From Pseudomonadota bacterium (GTDB lineage Bacteria; Desulfobacterota; Desulfovibrionia; Desulfovibrionales; Desulfovibrionaceae), in contig JAEYTO010000120.1 of the NCBI GenBank assembly GCA_023433925.1, forward strand, positions 1 to 11,316: 11,316 bases of DNA, written 5' to 3'. The position numbers and the translations under genes were made by a program. Positions 1-6,779 of the stretch are shown here, one piece after another (position 1 is the stretch's first letter; the number at the start of each line of letters is the position of its first letter). Under the pieces are notes generated by a model. That model made no database searches and was not told where the DNA came from. It saw nothing but the letters and a program-made list of their open reading frames with translations.

Positions 1-476
1 GCGCGGCTCCCTGGACCCATTATCCGCTTCGGCCGGAGGAACCGGCCGAAGCGCCGGCCGCCCCTCCGAAAAAAGCGGGGGGTCCGGGGGGACTCGTCCC
101 CCCGGCCGCCGGAGGCATCTCTTGCGACCGCCATGCCCCGGCCGCCGGAGGCATGTTTCATGTGCTGCGCGTGTCGGCGCGCACGGAGCAGGGCATCGAG
201 GCGCTGGCCGAGGCCGTGCGCGGGCGGCTGACCGAGTCGGCGGGCGGCGAGCCCCAGGCCGGCGAGCTGGCGCCCAACGCGCGCCAGGCTCGGGCCATGC
301 GCGCGGCCCTGGACGAGCTGGCCGGACTCGGCCTCGACATCCGCGCCGGCCTGCCCTACGATCTCCTGGGCGTTAGGCTGGAGACGGCCTGCGCCCTTCT
401 TGGCGAAGTCACCGGCGAGATCGCCCCCCAGGACGTGCTCGACGCCGTTTTCGACACCTTCTGCATCGGCAAGTGA
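1..476 (+). CDS. mnmE: MnmE (TrmE) tRNA modification GTPase, C-terminal part, 5' end outside the window
   Basis: The reading frame is open from base 3 to the TGA at 474-476. MnmE works with MnmG to put the (carboxymethyl)aminomethyl group on U34 of tRNAs. Visible are the end of the G domain (strand FHVLRVSA with the SAR version of the G5 SAK motif, about 153-182) and the C-terminal helical part with LAPNARQ, the helix LGEVTGEIAPQDVLDAVF, and the family-diagnostic C-terminus FCIGK, whose Cys is a known functional residue. The roughly 50 codons before FHVL are Pro/Gly/Ala-rich, unlike any MnmE segment I know, and are built from inverted and direct repeats. They would lie between the G4 motif (outside the window) and G5. 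The ATG at 153 is internal to the family domain and is not taken as the start. The frame overlaps the next gene by one base. Family identity is certain; whether the inserted protein is functional cannot be seen. Confidence 0.92.
   Translation, partial: AAPWTHYPLRPEEPAEAPAAPPKKAGGPGGLVPPAAGGISCDRHAPAAGGMFHVLRVSARTEQGIEALAEAVRGRLTESAGGEPQAGELAPNARQARAMRAALDELAGLGLDIRAGLPYDLLGVRLETACALLGEVTGEIAPQDVLDAVFDTFCIGK
25..53. repeat. 12-bp perfect inverted repeat inside mnmE
   Basis: Arms at 25-36 (CGCTTCGGCCGG) and 42-53 (CCGGCCGAAGCG) are exact reverse complements around a 5-nt loop (AGGAA). The repeat is translated as part of mnmE (about PLRPEEPAEAP). It has no T-tract and lies inside an open frame, so I do not call it a terminator. 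With the element at 75-154 it makes the first 150 bases look like intergenic repeat DNA captured by a coding frame. Confidence 0.8.
75..154. repeat. Dispersed-repeat-like palindrome with a duplicated 19-bp tail, inside mnmE
   Basis: A 9-bp perfect stem (CCGGGGGGA at 84-92, TCCCCCCGG at 97-105, loop CTCG) runs directly into CCCCGGCCGCCGGAGGCAT (100-118). That 19-mer recurs exactly at 136-154, 36 bp later, so the two copies are in the same reading phase and encode PAAGG twice. From memory, unverified here, a palindrome followed by GCCGCCGGAGGCATC is a common dispersed intergenic repeat in Desulfovibrio genomes. The second copy looks like a truncated duplicate lacking the palindrome. Confidence 0.75.
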
Positions 477-2689
477 TGATCGACTTCACGCGGGATCTCA
501 ATCCGGCCCAGCGCGAGGCCGTGCAGGCCACCGAGGGCCCGCTGCTCGTCATCGCGGGCGCGGGCAGCGGCAAGACGCGCACCATCGTCTACCGCCTGGC
601 GCACCTCGTCGAGCGCGGGGTGGCCCCCGAGTCCATCCTGCTGCTGACCTTCACGCGCAAGGCCGCCCAGGAGATGCTCGCGCGGGCCTCGCTCCTCTTG
701 GGGCAGGGTCTGACGGGCGTCAGCGGCGGCACGTTCCACTCCTTCGCCTACGCGCAGTTGCGCCGCCATGCGCATATCCTGGGCCGCGAGCACGGCTTCA
801 CGGTCATGGACCGCGCCGACGCCCTGGACGTGCTCGGCCAGGCCAAGGATTCCCTGGGCCTCGGGCGCACGGAGCGCTCCTTCCCCAAGAAGGAGACCAT
901 CCTGGAGCTCATCGGCAAGGCGCGCAACAAGGAGTCGGACCTGGAGGACATCCTCCAGCACGAGTCCTTCCACCTGCTGCCCTACCTGGAGATCCTGCGC
1001 TCCATGGCCAAGGGCTACCAGGCCATCAAGGAGCGCCACGGGCTGCTCGACTACGACGACCTGCTCTTCGTCATGGAGCGGCTGCTCCTGGATCATGAGG
1101 ACGTGCGCGACCGGCTGCGCGAGCGTTACCGCTACATCATGGTCGACGAGTACCAGGACACGAACCTCGTGCAGGCCCGGCTGGTCAAGCTCCTGGCCGG
1201 CATGGAGGGCAACGTCATGGCCGTGGGCGACGACGCCCAGTCCATCTACGCCTTCCGGGGCGCGAGCGTGGCCAACATCCTGCGCTTTCCCAAGGAGTAC
1301 CCCGGCGCGGCGGTCATCCGTCTGGAGCGGAACTACCGCTCCACACAGCCCGTCCTGGACCTGGCCAACGAGGTCCTGCGCCACGCCGCGCACAAGTTCG
1401 ACAAGCGACTGTTCACGGAGCGCGAGGACGGGCCCAAGCCCATGCTCGTGCGCTGCCTGAGCGACGCCACGCAGCACCAGATCGCCATGAGCCTCGTGCT
1501 CGACCTGGAGAAGAAGCACCCCTTGCACGAGATCGCCGTGCTCTTCCGCGCCGGCTACCAGTCCTACGGGCTGGAGGTGCTCCTGGGGAAGCTTGGCGTG
1601 CGCTACCAGAAGTTCGGCGGCATCCGTTTCTCCGAGGCCGCGCACATCAAGGATGTGCTGGCCTACTTGCGCCTGGTGGTCAACCCGTCCGACCTGCCGG
1701 CCTGGCAGCGCGTGCTCAGGCAGATCAAGGGCGTGGGTCCCAAGACCGCCCAGGGCCTGTTCGAGGCGGTCATCTCGGGCAACGAGGCGCACGTGGCCAA
1801 GGCGCGCAAGCGCTTCCCGGAGCTGACCGAGCTGCTCGGCCTGCTGGACGGCCTGCGCGGCCGCAGACCGGCCCCGCTTCCGGCCATGGACGAGGTCATG
1901 GCCTGGTACGGCCCCATCCTCATCCGCGACTATCCCGACGACTACCCCAGGCGGCAGCAGGGCCTGGAGCAGCTCGCGCGCATCGCGGCCAACTACCGCG
2001 ACCTGGAAACCTTCCTGGGCGACCTGAGCCTGGAGAACCCCGAGGACGAGAGCCGCGAGGCAGCCCGCGACGCGCTCGTGCTCTCGACCATCCACTCGGC
2101 CAAGGGTCTGGAGTGGAAAGCCGTGCTCATTCTCGACCTCGTGGAGGACCGCTTTCCCTCGCGCAGGGCCATGCAGCGGCCAGAGGATTTGGACGAGGAG
2201 CGCAGGCTCATGTACGTGGCCTGCACGCGGGCCAAGGAGACCCTGGCCCTGTTCGTGCCCGAGACGGTCTACGTGCGCGGCCTGGAGCGCAGCGAGCCGG
2301 CCAGGCCGAGCCCCTTCGTGCTCGAGCTCGATCCGGGGAGCTACGAGGAGTGGCGCGAGAACTTCTCGGGCGGCCTGGCTCGCGTCGGCGGCGAGCAGGC
2401 CGGCCGCAGGCAGGCCCTGGAGCAGGCTTTGGGCCGGCGCTCCAGTCCGCTTGCCCCGGAATCTCCGGAACGGCCTTCCCGCGATGCCGTTCCCGACGAC
2501 GGCCGGGCGGCCGCCCCCGCCGGGAACGGCCCGGCGGGCAACGGCAAGCTCGGATTCTGCACCCACCGCATCTACGGCCGGGGCAAGATCATCGCCGAGG
2601 TCTCGCCCGGCAAGTACCGCGTCAACTTCCCCGGCTTCGGGGTCAAGGTCATCCTGGCCGAGTACCTGGCCATGGAGGACAGGCCCTAA
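476..2689 (+). CDS. uvrD: UvrD/PcrA/Rep-type superfamily 1A ATP-dependent 3'-5' DNA helicase
   Basis: 737 aa, near the usual 700-750 of this family. The SF1A motifs appear in order: Q motif (Q12), Walker A AGAGSGKT (27-34), Ia TFTRKAA, Ib GTFHSF, motif II DEYQD (224-228), III GDDAQSIYAFRGA (251-263), IV LERNYRS, V STIHSAKGLEW (537-547) and VI RRLMYVACTRAKE (576-588). A low-complexity Pro/Ala/Gly linker (about 645-690) leads to a C-terminal beta domain (GFCTHRIYGRGKII...VNFPGFGVKVIL). In UvrD/PcrA this Tudor-like domain contacts RNA polymerase. Expected roles are nucleotide-excision and mismatch repair, and clearing of replication or transcription blocks. ATG 476 overlaps the mnmE stop (TGATG), suggesting translational coupling; GTG 473 just before it is possible but less likely. 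There is no clear Shine-Dalgarno. DEYQD occurs in PcrA and Rep as well as in UvrD relatives, so the exact paralogue is not fixed. Confidence 0.93.
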   Translation: MIDFTRDLNPAQREAVQATEGPLLVIAGAGSGKTRTIVYRLAHLVERGVAPESILLLTFTRKAAQEMLARASLLLGQGLTGVSGGTFHSFAYAQLRRHAHILGREHGFTVMDRADALDVLGQAKDSLGLGRTERSFPKKETILELIGKARNKESDLEDILQHESFHLLPYLEILRSMAKGYQAIKERHGLLDYDDLLFVMERLLLDHEDVRDRLRERYRYIMVDEYQDTNLVQARLVKLLAGMEGNVMAVGDDAQSIYAFRGASVANILRFPKEYPGAAVIRLERNYRSTQPVLDLANEVLRHAAHKFDKRLFTEREDGPKPMLVRCLSDATQHQIAMSLVLDLEKKHPLHEIAVLFRAGYQSYGLEVLLGKLGVRYQKFGGIRFSEAAHIKDVLAYLRLVVNPSDLPAWQRVLRQIKGVGPKTAQGLFEAVISGNEAHVAKARKRFPELTELLGLLDGLRGRRPAPLPAMDEVMAWYGPILIRDYPDDYPRRQQGLEQLARIAANYRDLETFLGDLSLENPEDESREAARDALVLSTIHSAKGLEWKAVLILDLVEDRFPSRRAMQRPEDLDEERRLMYVACTRAKETLALFVPETVYVRGLERSEPARPSPFVLELDPGSYEEWRENFSGGLARVGGEQAGRRQALEQALGRRSSPLAPESPERPSRDAVPDDGRAAAPAGNGPAGNGKLGFCTHRIYGRGKIIAEVSPGKYRVNFPGFGVKVILAEYLAMEDRP

Positions 2690-2727
2690 ACTTTCCCGGC
2701 TCCCGAACCGATGTGATTACGGGGGAT

Positions 2728-2744
2728 TTGGCTTAAGTCTTGCT
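2728..2744 (+). promoter_or_regulatory. Candidate sigma-54 (-24/-12) promoter of the HD-GYP-thiL operon
   Basis: The sequence TTGGCTTAAGTCTTGCT has GG at 2730-2731 and GC at 2742-2743, exactly 10 nt apart, with TGGC and TTGCT matching the -24 and -12 consensus. The CACG after TGG is only partly kept. Transcription would start near 2755, about 145 nt before the gene. A sigma-70-like alternative lies just downstream: TTGCGC (2757-2762), 17 nt, TATGTT (2780-2785). The leader also holds a 15-nt palindrome (AGCCGCG-C-CGCGGCT, 2823-2837). No enhancer-binding sites were recognised. Confidence 0.4.
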
Positions 2745-2898
2745 GGGGCTTGCACTTTGCGCTCCAACGAGGCTTGGGCTATGTTGCCGGCAACCGGCGG
2801 CCGCATGGGGGCGGCCCGGATCAGCCGCGCCGCGGCTTGGCCAGCATCGGGCCAGGGCCAGGCGGCGACCAGACCATGGATAGACTCCAGGAACCCGC

Positions 2899-3957
2899 AT
2901 GAGACGACCTTCCCGCAGCGATTCCCGCTCCCGTGGGCCGGCCAAGCCTGCGCAGGCCGATGGCCCGGCCGCCACGAGCTACCGGTTCTTCCCGGTCACT
3001 CCGCTGCTCCTGTTCGCGGAATCCCGCACCGAGTTCAGGGTCTACCTCAAGCAGGGCGACCAGTACGTGCTCTACACCAAGGAGCAGGACCACTTCACGG
3101 GCAAGCACCGCGAGATGCTCCACAAGCAGGGCATCACCAAGGTCTACGTCAACTCCGAGCAGAAGTACCTTTTCGACAAGCACGTGGAGGCCAACCTCCA
3201 GACGATCCTGGCCATGGACGCGCTGCCCCTGGAGGACCGGGCGGAGCTGCTCTACTCCACGGCTGGGTTCATCATGAAGAACGTGTTCGAGTACCGCCTG
3301 CCAGACCGCTTCAACGCCCAGTCCTTCAAGCGCGTGGTGGATCTCGTCACGCACTCGGTGCGCTTCCTGTCCCTGCCCGGAGCCTTCAAGAAGCTCGCCC
3401 CGCACATCTCGCACAGCTACTCGACCTGGTCGCACTGCGTGCAGGTCTTCTACTACGCCATGGGCGCGCTCATGACCTACAACGCGCCCGAGCCTCTCCT
3501 GGTCAAGTGCGGCCTGGGGGCCATCCTGCACGACATCGGCAAGAGCAAGGTCCCCCGCGACATCCAGTCCAAGGGCGAGAAGCTCACGGACGAGGAATGG
3601 GTCGAGATGCGCAAGCATCCATATTACGGCATGGCCCAGTGCATCGCCGTGCCCGTGCCGCCCGAGGCCGCCAAGTGCATCCTCTTCCATCACGAGCGCA
3701 TGGACGGCCGGGGCTACGGCTACGGCATGGCCGGCGAGCTCATCCCCATGTACGTGCGCGTGGTCAGCGCCTGCGACGCCTTCGACGCTTTGACCTGCGA
3801 CCGCTCCTACGCCAAGGCCGTGCCCGGCGCCGAGGCCCTGCGCGTCATGGCCGAGGACATGGCGGGCGCCTTCGATCCCGACGTGCTCAGGCGGCTGGAG
3901 AGCGTGGGCAGGGGGCTCGGGCTCGTGGAGCAGGCGGAGGCCAAGGAAACCAAGTAG
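2899..3957 (+). CDS. HD-GYP domain phosphodiesterase, variant GYG motif (paralogue 1)
   Basis: 352 aa, predicted cytoplasmic, with no signal peptide or membrane segment. HD-GYP enzymes hydrolyse cyclic di-GMP or related cyclic dinucleotides with a metal centre. Residues about 30-110 form an N-terminal domain (RFFPVTPLLLF, FRVYLKQ, YVLYTKEQDHF) shared with the second paralogue at 8092-9087; I know no named family for it. The HD-GYP part has His179, HDIGK (211-215), His240 (HPYYG), HHERMDG (264-270) and CDAFDALTCDRSY. The GYP signature reads G272-Y273-G274, while the paralogue has canonical GYP. Metal ligands look intact, so activity is likely but not assured. AGGA (2889-2892) lies 6 nt before ATG. 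The gene is followed 7 nt later by thiL. There is no receiver domain, so the input signal must come through the N-terminal domain. Confidence 0.9.
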   Translation: MRRPSRSDSRSRGPAKPAQADGPAATSYRFFPVTPLLLFAESRTEFRVYLKQGDQYVLYTKEQDHFTGKHREMLHKQGITKVYVNSEQKYLFDKHVEANLQTILAMDALPLEDRAELLYSTAGFIMKNVFEYRLPDRFNAQSFKRVVDLVTHSVRFLSLPGAFKKLAPHISHSYSTWSHCVQVFYYAMGALMTYNAPEPLLVKCGLGAILHDIGKSKVPRDIQSKGEKLTDEEWVEMRKHPYYGMAQCIAVPVPPEAAKCILFHHERMDGRGYGYGMAGELIPMYVRVVSACDAFDALTCDRSYAKAVPGAEALRVMAEDMAGAFDPDVLRRLESVGRGLGLVEQAEAKETK

Positions 3958-3964
3958 GATTGCC

Positions 3965-4993
3965 GTGGCGCTTCATTCGGAGCAGGACTTCCTCGAACTC
4001 ATCGACAGGCTCTTTCCTCAGGGCCCGGCGGCCGGGCCGCGCCAGGCCGGCCACGTGCTCCTGGGGCGCGGCGACGACTGCGCCGTGCTGCGCTGCCCCG
4101 AGCGCATGTGCGTCTCGGCCGACCTGTTCCTGGAGGATGTCCACTTCCGACGCTCCTACTTCGAGCCCGAGGAAGTCGGCTACAAGGCCCTGGCCGTGAA
4201 CGTGAGCGACATCGCGTCCATGGGCGCCCGGCCTCTGGGCTTCTGCCTGCAACTCTTCGGTCCCGTGGGACGGAGCGGCCCGGCCAGCCCGGCCGGCCAG
4301 ATCGGAAAGACCGGGGTGACCGAGGAGTGGTGGGCGCGCATGCTCGCGGGCATGGCCGATCTGGCGCGCGGCCTGGACCTGGCCTTGGCGGGCGGCGACC
4401 TGAGCCGGGGCGCGGCCGTGGGCCTGGCCGTGACCGTGTGGGGCGAGGCCGGCCCAGGCGGTCGGTTTCTCCAGCGGCGTACCGCCAGGGCGGGCGACGA
4501 TCTATTTCTAGTGGGCGACGTGGGCCTGGCCAGGGCCGGCCTGCTGGCTCTGGAGTCCCGAGGCAGGGAGGCCTGCCGTGAGCTGCCGCGCGCCACGGCC
4601 GCCCACCTGCAGCCCGCGCTCCATGTGGACCAGGCCCTGCATCTAGGATCATTGGACTTCGTGCGCGGGCTCATGGACGTTTCCGACGGCCTGGCCATGG
4701 ATCTGCCGCGCTTCCTTCCGCCGGGCCTGGGCGCCGACCTGAGCCTGGGCGAGGCGGACCTGGATCGCGAGATCGTGGAGTTCGCCAGGGAGCGAGGGGA
4801 GGACCCGCTTCGGTTCGCCCTGGCCGGCGGCGAGGATTACGCTTTGCTCGGCGCGGCCGAGCCAGGCTCGGCCGGCGCGCTGGCGGATGCCGTGCCCGGC
4901 GCGCGCATCATCGGCCGGGTGCTGGACGCGCCGGGGATTTTTCTGGCCAGCCGGCCCGCGGCCGTGGGCGGGTTCGACCATTTCGCGGGCTAA
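3965..4993 (+). CDS. thiL: Thiamine-monophosphate kinase ThiL
   Basis: 342 aa. ThiL phosphorylates thiamine monophosphate to thiamine diphosphate, using ATP and Mg2+, as the last step of the pathway. Family motifs are in order: GRGDDCAVL (34-42), SADLFLEDVHF (51-61), YKALAVNVSDIASMGARP (73-90), AGGDLSRG (142-149), MDVSDGLAMDL (237-247) and ALAGGEDYALL (285-295). The start is GTG 3965; its Shine-Dalgarno AGGA (3956-3959) overlaps the stop of the HD-GYP gene, so the two are probably translated together. Residues about 101-119 (VGRSGPASPAGQ and following) form a Gly/Pro-rich loop that seems longer than in usual ThiL proteins. No other thiamine gene is present. No intrinsic terminator follows; only a short palindrome, TGCAT-T-ATGCA (4994-5004), sits directly after the stop. 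Confidence 0.93.
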   Translation: MALHSEQDFLELIDRLFPQGPAAGPRQAGHVLLGRGDDCAVLRCPERMCVSADLFLEDVHFRRSYFEPEEVGYKALAVNVSDIASMGARPLGFCLQLFGPVGRSGPASPAGQIGKTGVTEEWWARMLAGMADLARGLDLALAGGDLSRGAAVGLAVTVWGEAGPGGRFLQRRTARAGDDLFLVGDVGLARAGLLALESRGREACRELPRATAAHLQPALHVDQALHLGSLDFVRGLMDVSDGLAMDLPRFLPPGLGADLSLGEADLDREIVEFARERGEDPLRFALAGGEDYALLGAAEPGSAGALADAVPGARIIGRVLDAPGIFLASRPAAVGGFDHFAG

Positions 4994-5102
4994 TGCATTA
5001 TGCAAATGAGATACGGGATTCAAAGGCCGCCTTATCAAGAGCGGGCCTTGGTGGGTGAGGCTCGGGGAGGACAACGCCCTTCCTGATTCAATTGCAGGCT
5101 TC

Positions 5103-5168
5103 TTGTAGAACTTCGGCCACATCCATAATGGTTCATAACACGTTCTGGATAATTATGTTGGGGGCATA
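5103..5168 (+). promoter_or_regulatory. AT-rich leader and weak promoter candidates of the DUF262 gene
   Basis: The 175-bp gap after thiL changes from GC-rich to AT-rich near 5100. Two -10-like hexamers are present: CATAAT (5124-5129), 15 nt after TTGTAG (5103-5108), and GATAAT (5148-5153), which has no good -35. CATAAT (5124-5129) and ATTATG (5152-5157) form a 6-bp inverted repeat with 22 nt between. GGGGG (5160-5164) is a plausible ribosome-binding site 4 nt before the ATG. The match to consensus is weak, so the exact start site is uncertain. Confidence 0.3.
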
Positions 5169-6740
5169 ATGGCGACTACAAATAAAATATCCTCTTCGAA
5201 TCCAAGACTTGCAGCATTGTTGTCTGACGTTGAGCGAGGTAATATAAAAATACCTGTTTTTCAGAGAGAATTCATCTGGTCTGATGAGCAGATAATTAGC
5301 CTCCTTGACTCGATATACCGTGGCTATCCGGTAGGTTCGCTTTTACTTTGGTCAACAAAGGAAATTCTGAATCATGAGCGTAATGTAGGTGGATTTGTTC
5401 TCCCAAAAACGCCTGAAGATTACCCTGTTAACTATATACTAGATGGACAACAACGTCTTACTACGTTGTACGGTGTGTTTCATTCTACAGACAGGGCGAC
5501 AAATTCTGAGCTAACAGATAGGTTCAATATTTGTTATATTCCTGAGGATGATGAGTTTGCTCACTATAAAGCAGCTTCATCAAAAAAGAAGATTTTCCTT
5601 CGTGATATCCTTGATACTGCTAAGCTTTTATCACAGCTTCCTGCATTTTCAGCAGCTGAAAGCAATAAGATCGCCTCGGTAATGGAGAGGTTTAAAGATT
5701 ATGAATTTCCGGTTGTTACTATTAAAGAGCGCACCAACAAAGAAGTATGTAGTGTATTTCAGAGAATAAATTCATCTGGCACTCCGCTCAGCAATATTGA
5801 ATTACTTGCAGCTTGGACGTGGTCTGATCAATTTGATTTGCGACAAGAAATAGAGCAATTGTTAGATAACCTTGCAGATAAGGGCTATGAACAAATTGAT
5901 CAAGATCTCCTGATGAGAATGCTAGCATCCATTACAATAAATTCTATTGATTCAGACGATCTGGTGGATGTAGTCCCAGATCTATTGATCGCGGGCGTTA
6001 AAGTACTAAAGTCTGCTATCTTTTCGGCGGTTGACTTTCTTGAGGGGCAGTTAAAGATAAGAAATGTGGTCTTTCTTCCATTCCCAATAATGCTTATCCC
6101 GATAACAAGGTTTTTTTCGTTAATTCCCAAGCCTGATGCAGGACAGCTGCAGCAACTCAAGAAATGGTTCTGGCATTGCGCCCTCTCGCAGCGCTACAAA
6201 GCAGGCACAAATCGATTAGTGATGGAAGACCTGCAAACAATAGCGGAAATCCAGGAAGGAAAAAAGCCTTTTGACTTTTCTGCGGTAAGTATCTCAGAAG
6301 ACCTATTCAGTAAATCATGGCGCATTAACTCAACTGCAGCCAAGGCTGCGCTGTGCTTAATGGCTCAGAATCGTCCACGTTCGCTTTTGACTGGAAATGA
6401 GGTAGATCTTGGGGCTGTGCTCTCATCTTACAATGCTCGTGAATTCCATCATATATATCCCAAAGCCCACCTGGCAGCGTTGGGTGTTGGTTTCCATGAA
6501 GCGAATATCGTAGCGAATATATGTTTTTTGTCTTCATCAGATAATAAGAGCATTAGCGATGAAAGCCCAGACGTCTACTTCAACAAAATTCCAGAAGCAC
6601 ATAAAGAAATTATTTTGCAATCCTCGTTCATTCCTATGGACGCAGGTGATGGTAAAATGTCATTTAGCGACTTTATAAAGAAGAGAATTTCCATATTGGT
6701 GGACAGCGCGAATAATCTTGTACATAACGGCAGTTTGTAA
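5169..6740 (+). CDS. DUF262 and HNH nuclease domain protein (GmrSD/BrxU/SspE-like, putative anti-phage defence)
   Basis: 523 aa. The N-terminal DUF262 domain shows IPVFQREFIW (about 28-37) and the signature DGQQRLTTL (92-100), a ParB/sulfiredoxin-like nucleotide-binding fold. RINSSGTPLS (199-208) is another conserved DUF262 segment. The C-terminus has an HNH-type nuclease core: FHHIYPKAHL with H427/H428, then N446, N450 and SSSDNKSI with N459, spaced as in DUF1524-like domains. Proteins of this build cut modified or phosphorothioated phage DNA, or act in DUF262-HNH defence systems; the target here is unknown. No modification methylase or partner gene is adjacent. Base composition is far more AT-rich than in the neighbours and codon use differs, which indicates horizontal acquisition. 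The gene runs intact from ATG to TAA. The domain call is firm; the defence role is inferred from the family. Confidence 0.88.
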   Translation: MATTNKISSSNPRLAALLSDVERGNIKIPVFQREFIWSDEQIISLLDSIYRGYPVGSLLLWSTKEILNHERNVGGFVLPKTPEDYPVNYILDGQQRLTTLYGVFHSTDRATNSELTDRFNICYIPEDDEFAHYKAASSKKKIFLRDILDTAKLLSQLPAFSAAESNKIASVMERFKDYEFPVVTIKERTNKEVCSVFQRINSSGTPLSNIELLAAWTWSDQFDLRQEIEQLLDNLADKGYEQIDQDLLMRMLASITINSIDSDDLVDVVPDLLIAGVKVLKSAIFSAVDFLEGQLKIRNVVFLPFPIMLIPITRFFSLIPKPDAGQLQQLKKWFWHCALSQRYKAGTNRLVMEDLQTIAEIQEGKKPFDFSAVSISEDLFSKSWRINSTAAKAALCLMAQNRPRSLLTGNEVDLGAVLSSYNAREFHHIYPKAHLAALGVGFHEANIVANICFLSSSDNKSISDESPDVYFNKIPEAHKEIILQSSFIPMDAGDGKMSFSDFIKKRISILVDSANNLVHNGSL

Positions 6741-6779
6741 ATAGATCCCATAGTAACTACATGCTGTTATGAACTGCCG
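6728..6779. repeat. Imperfect inverted repeat spanning the DUF262 stop codon
   Basis: CGGCAGTTTGTAA (6728-6740), which ends with the stop codon, can pair with TTATGAACTGCCG (6767-6779). This gives 11 Watson-Crick pairs plus two G-T wobbles around a 26-nt loop. No T-tract follows, so it is not a standard intrinsic terminator. It may stabilise the 3' end of the mRNA or be a trace of the insertion boundary. Confidence 0.6.

Noticed and set aside
356..2566. 736-codon open frame on the minus strand opposite the helicase
   Set aside because: It is a typical antisense shadow of a high-GC gene. The translation is low-complexity Leu/Gly/Val/His/Gln-rich with no family motif, while the plus strand encodes all helicase motifs.
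2451..4199. 582-codon plus-strand frame across helicase end, leader and HD-GYP 1
   Set aside because: Arg/Ala/Pro/Gly-rich out-of-frame translation that overlaps two well-supported genes; a codon-bias artefact.
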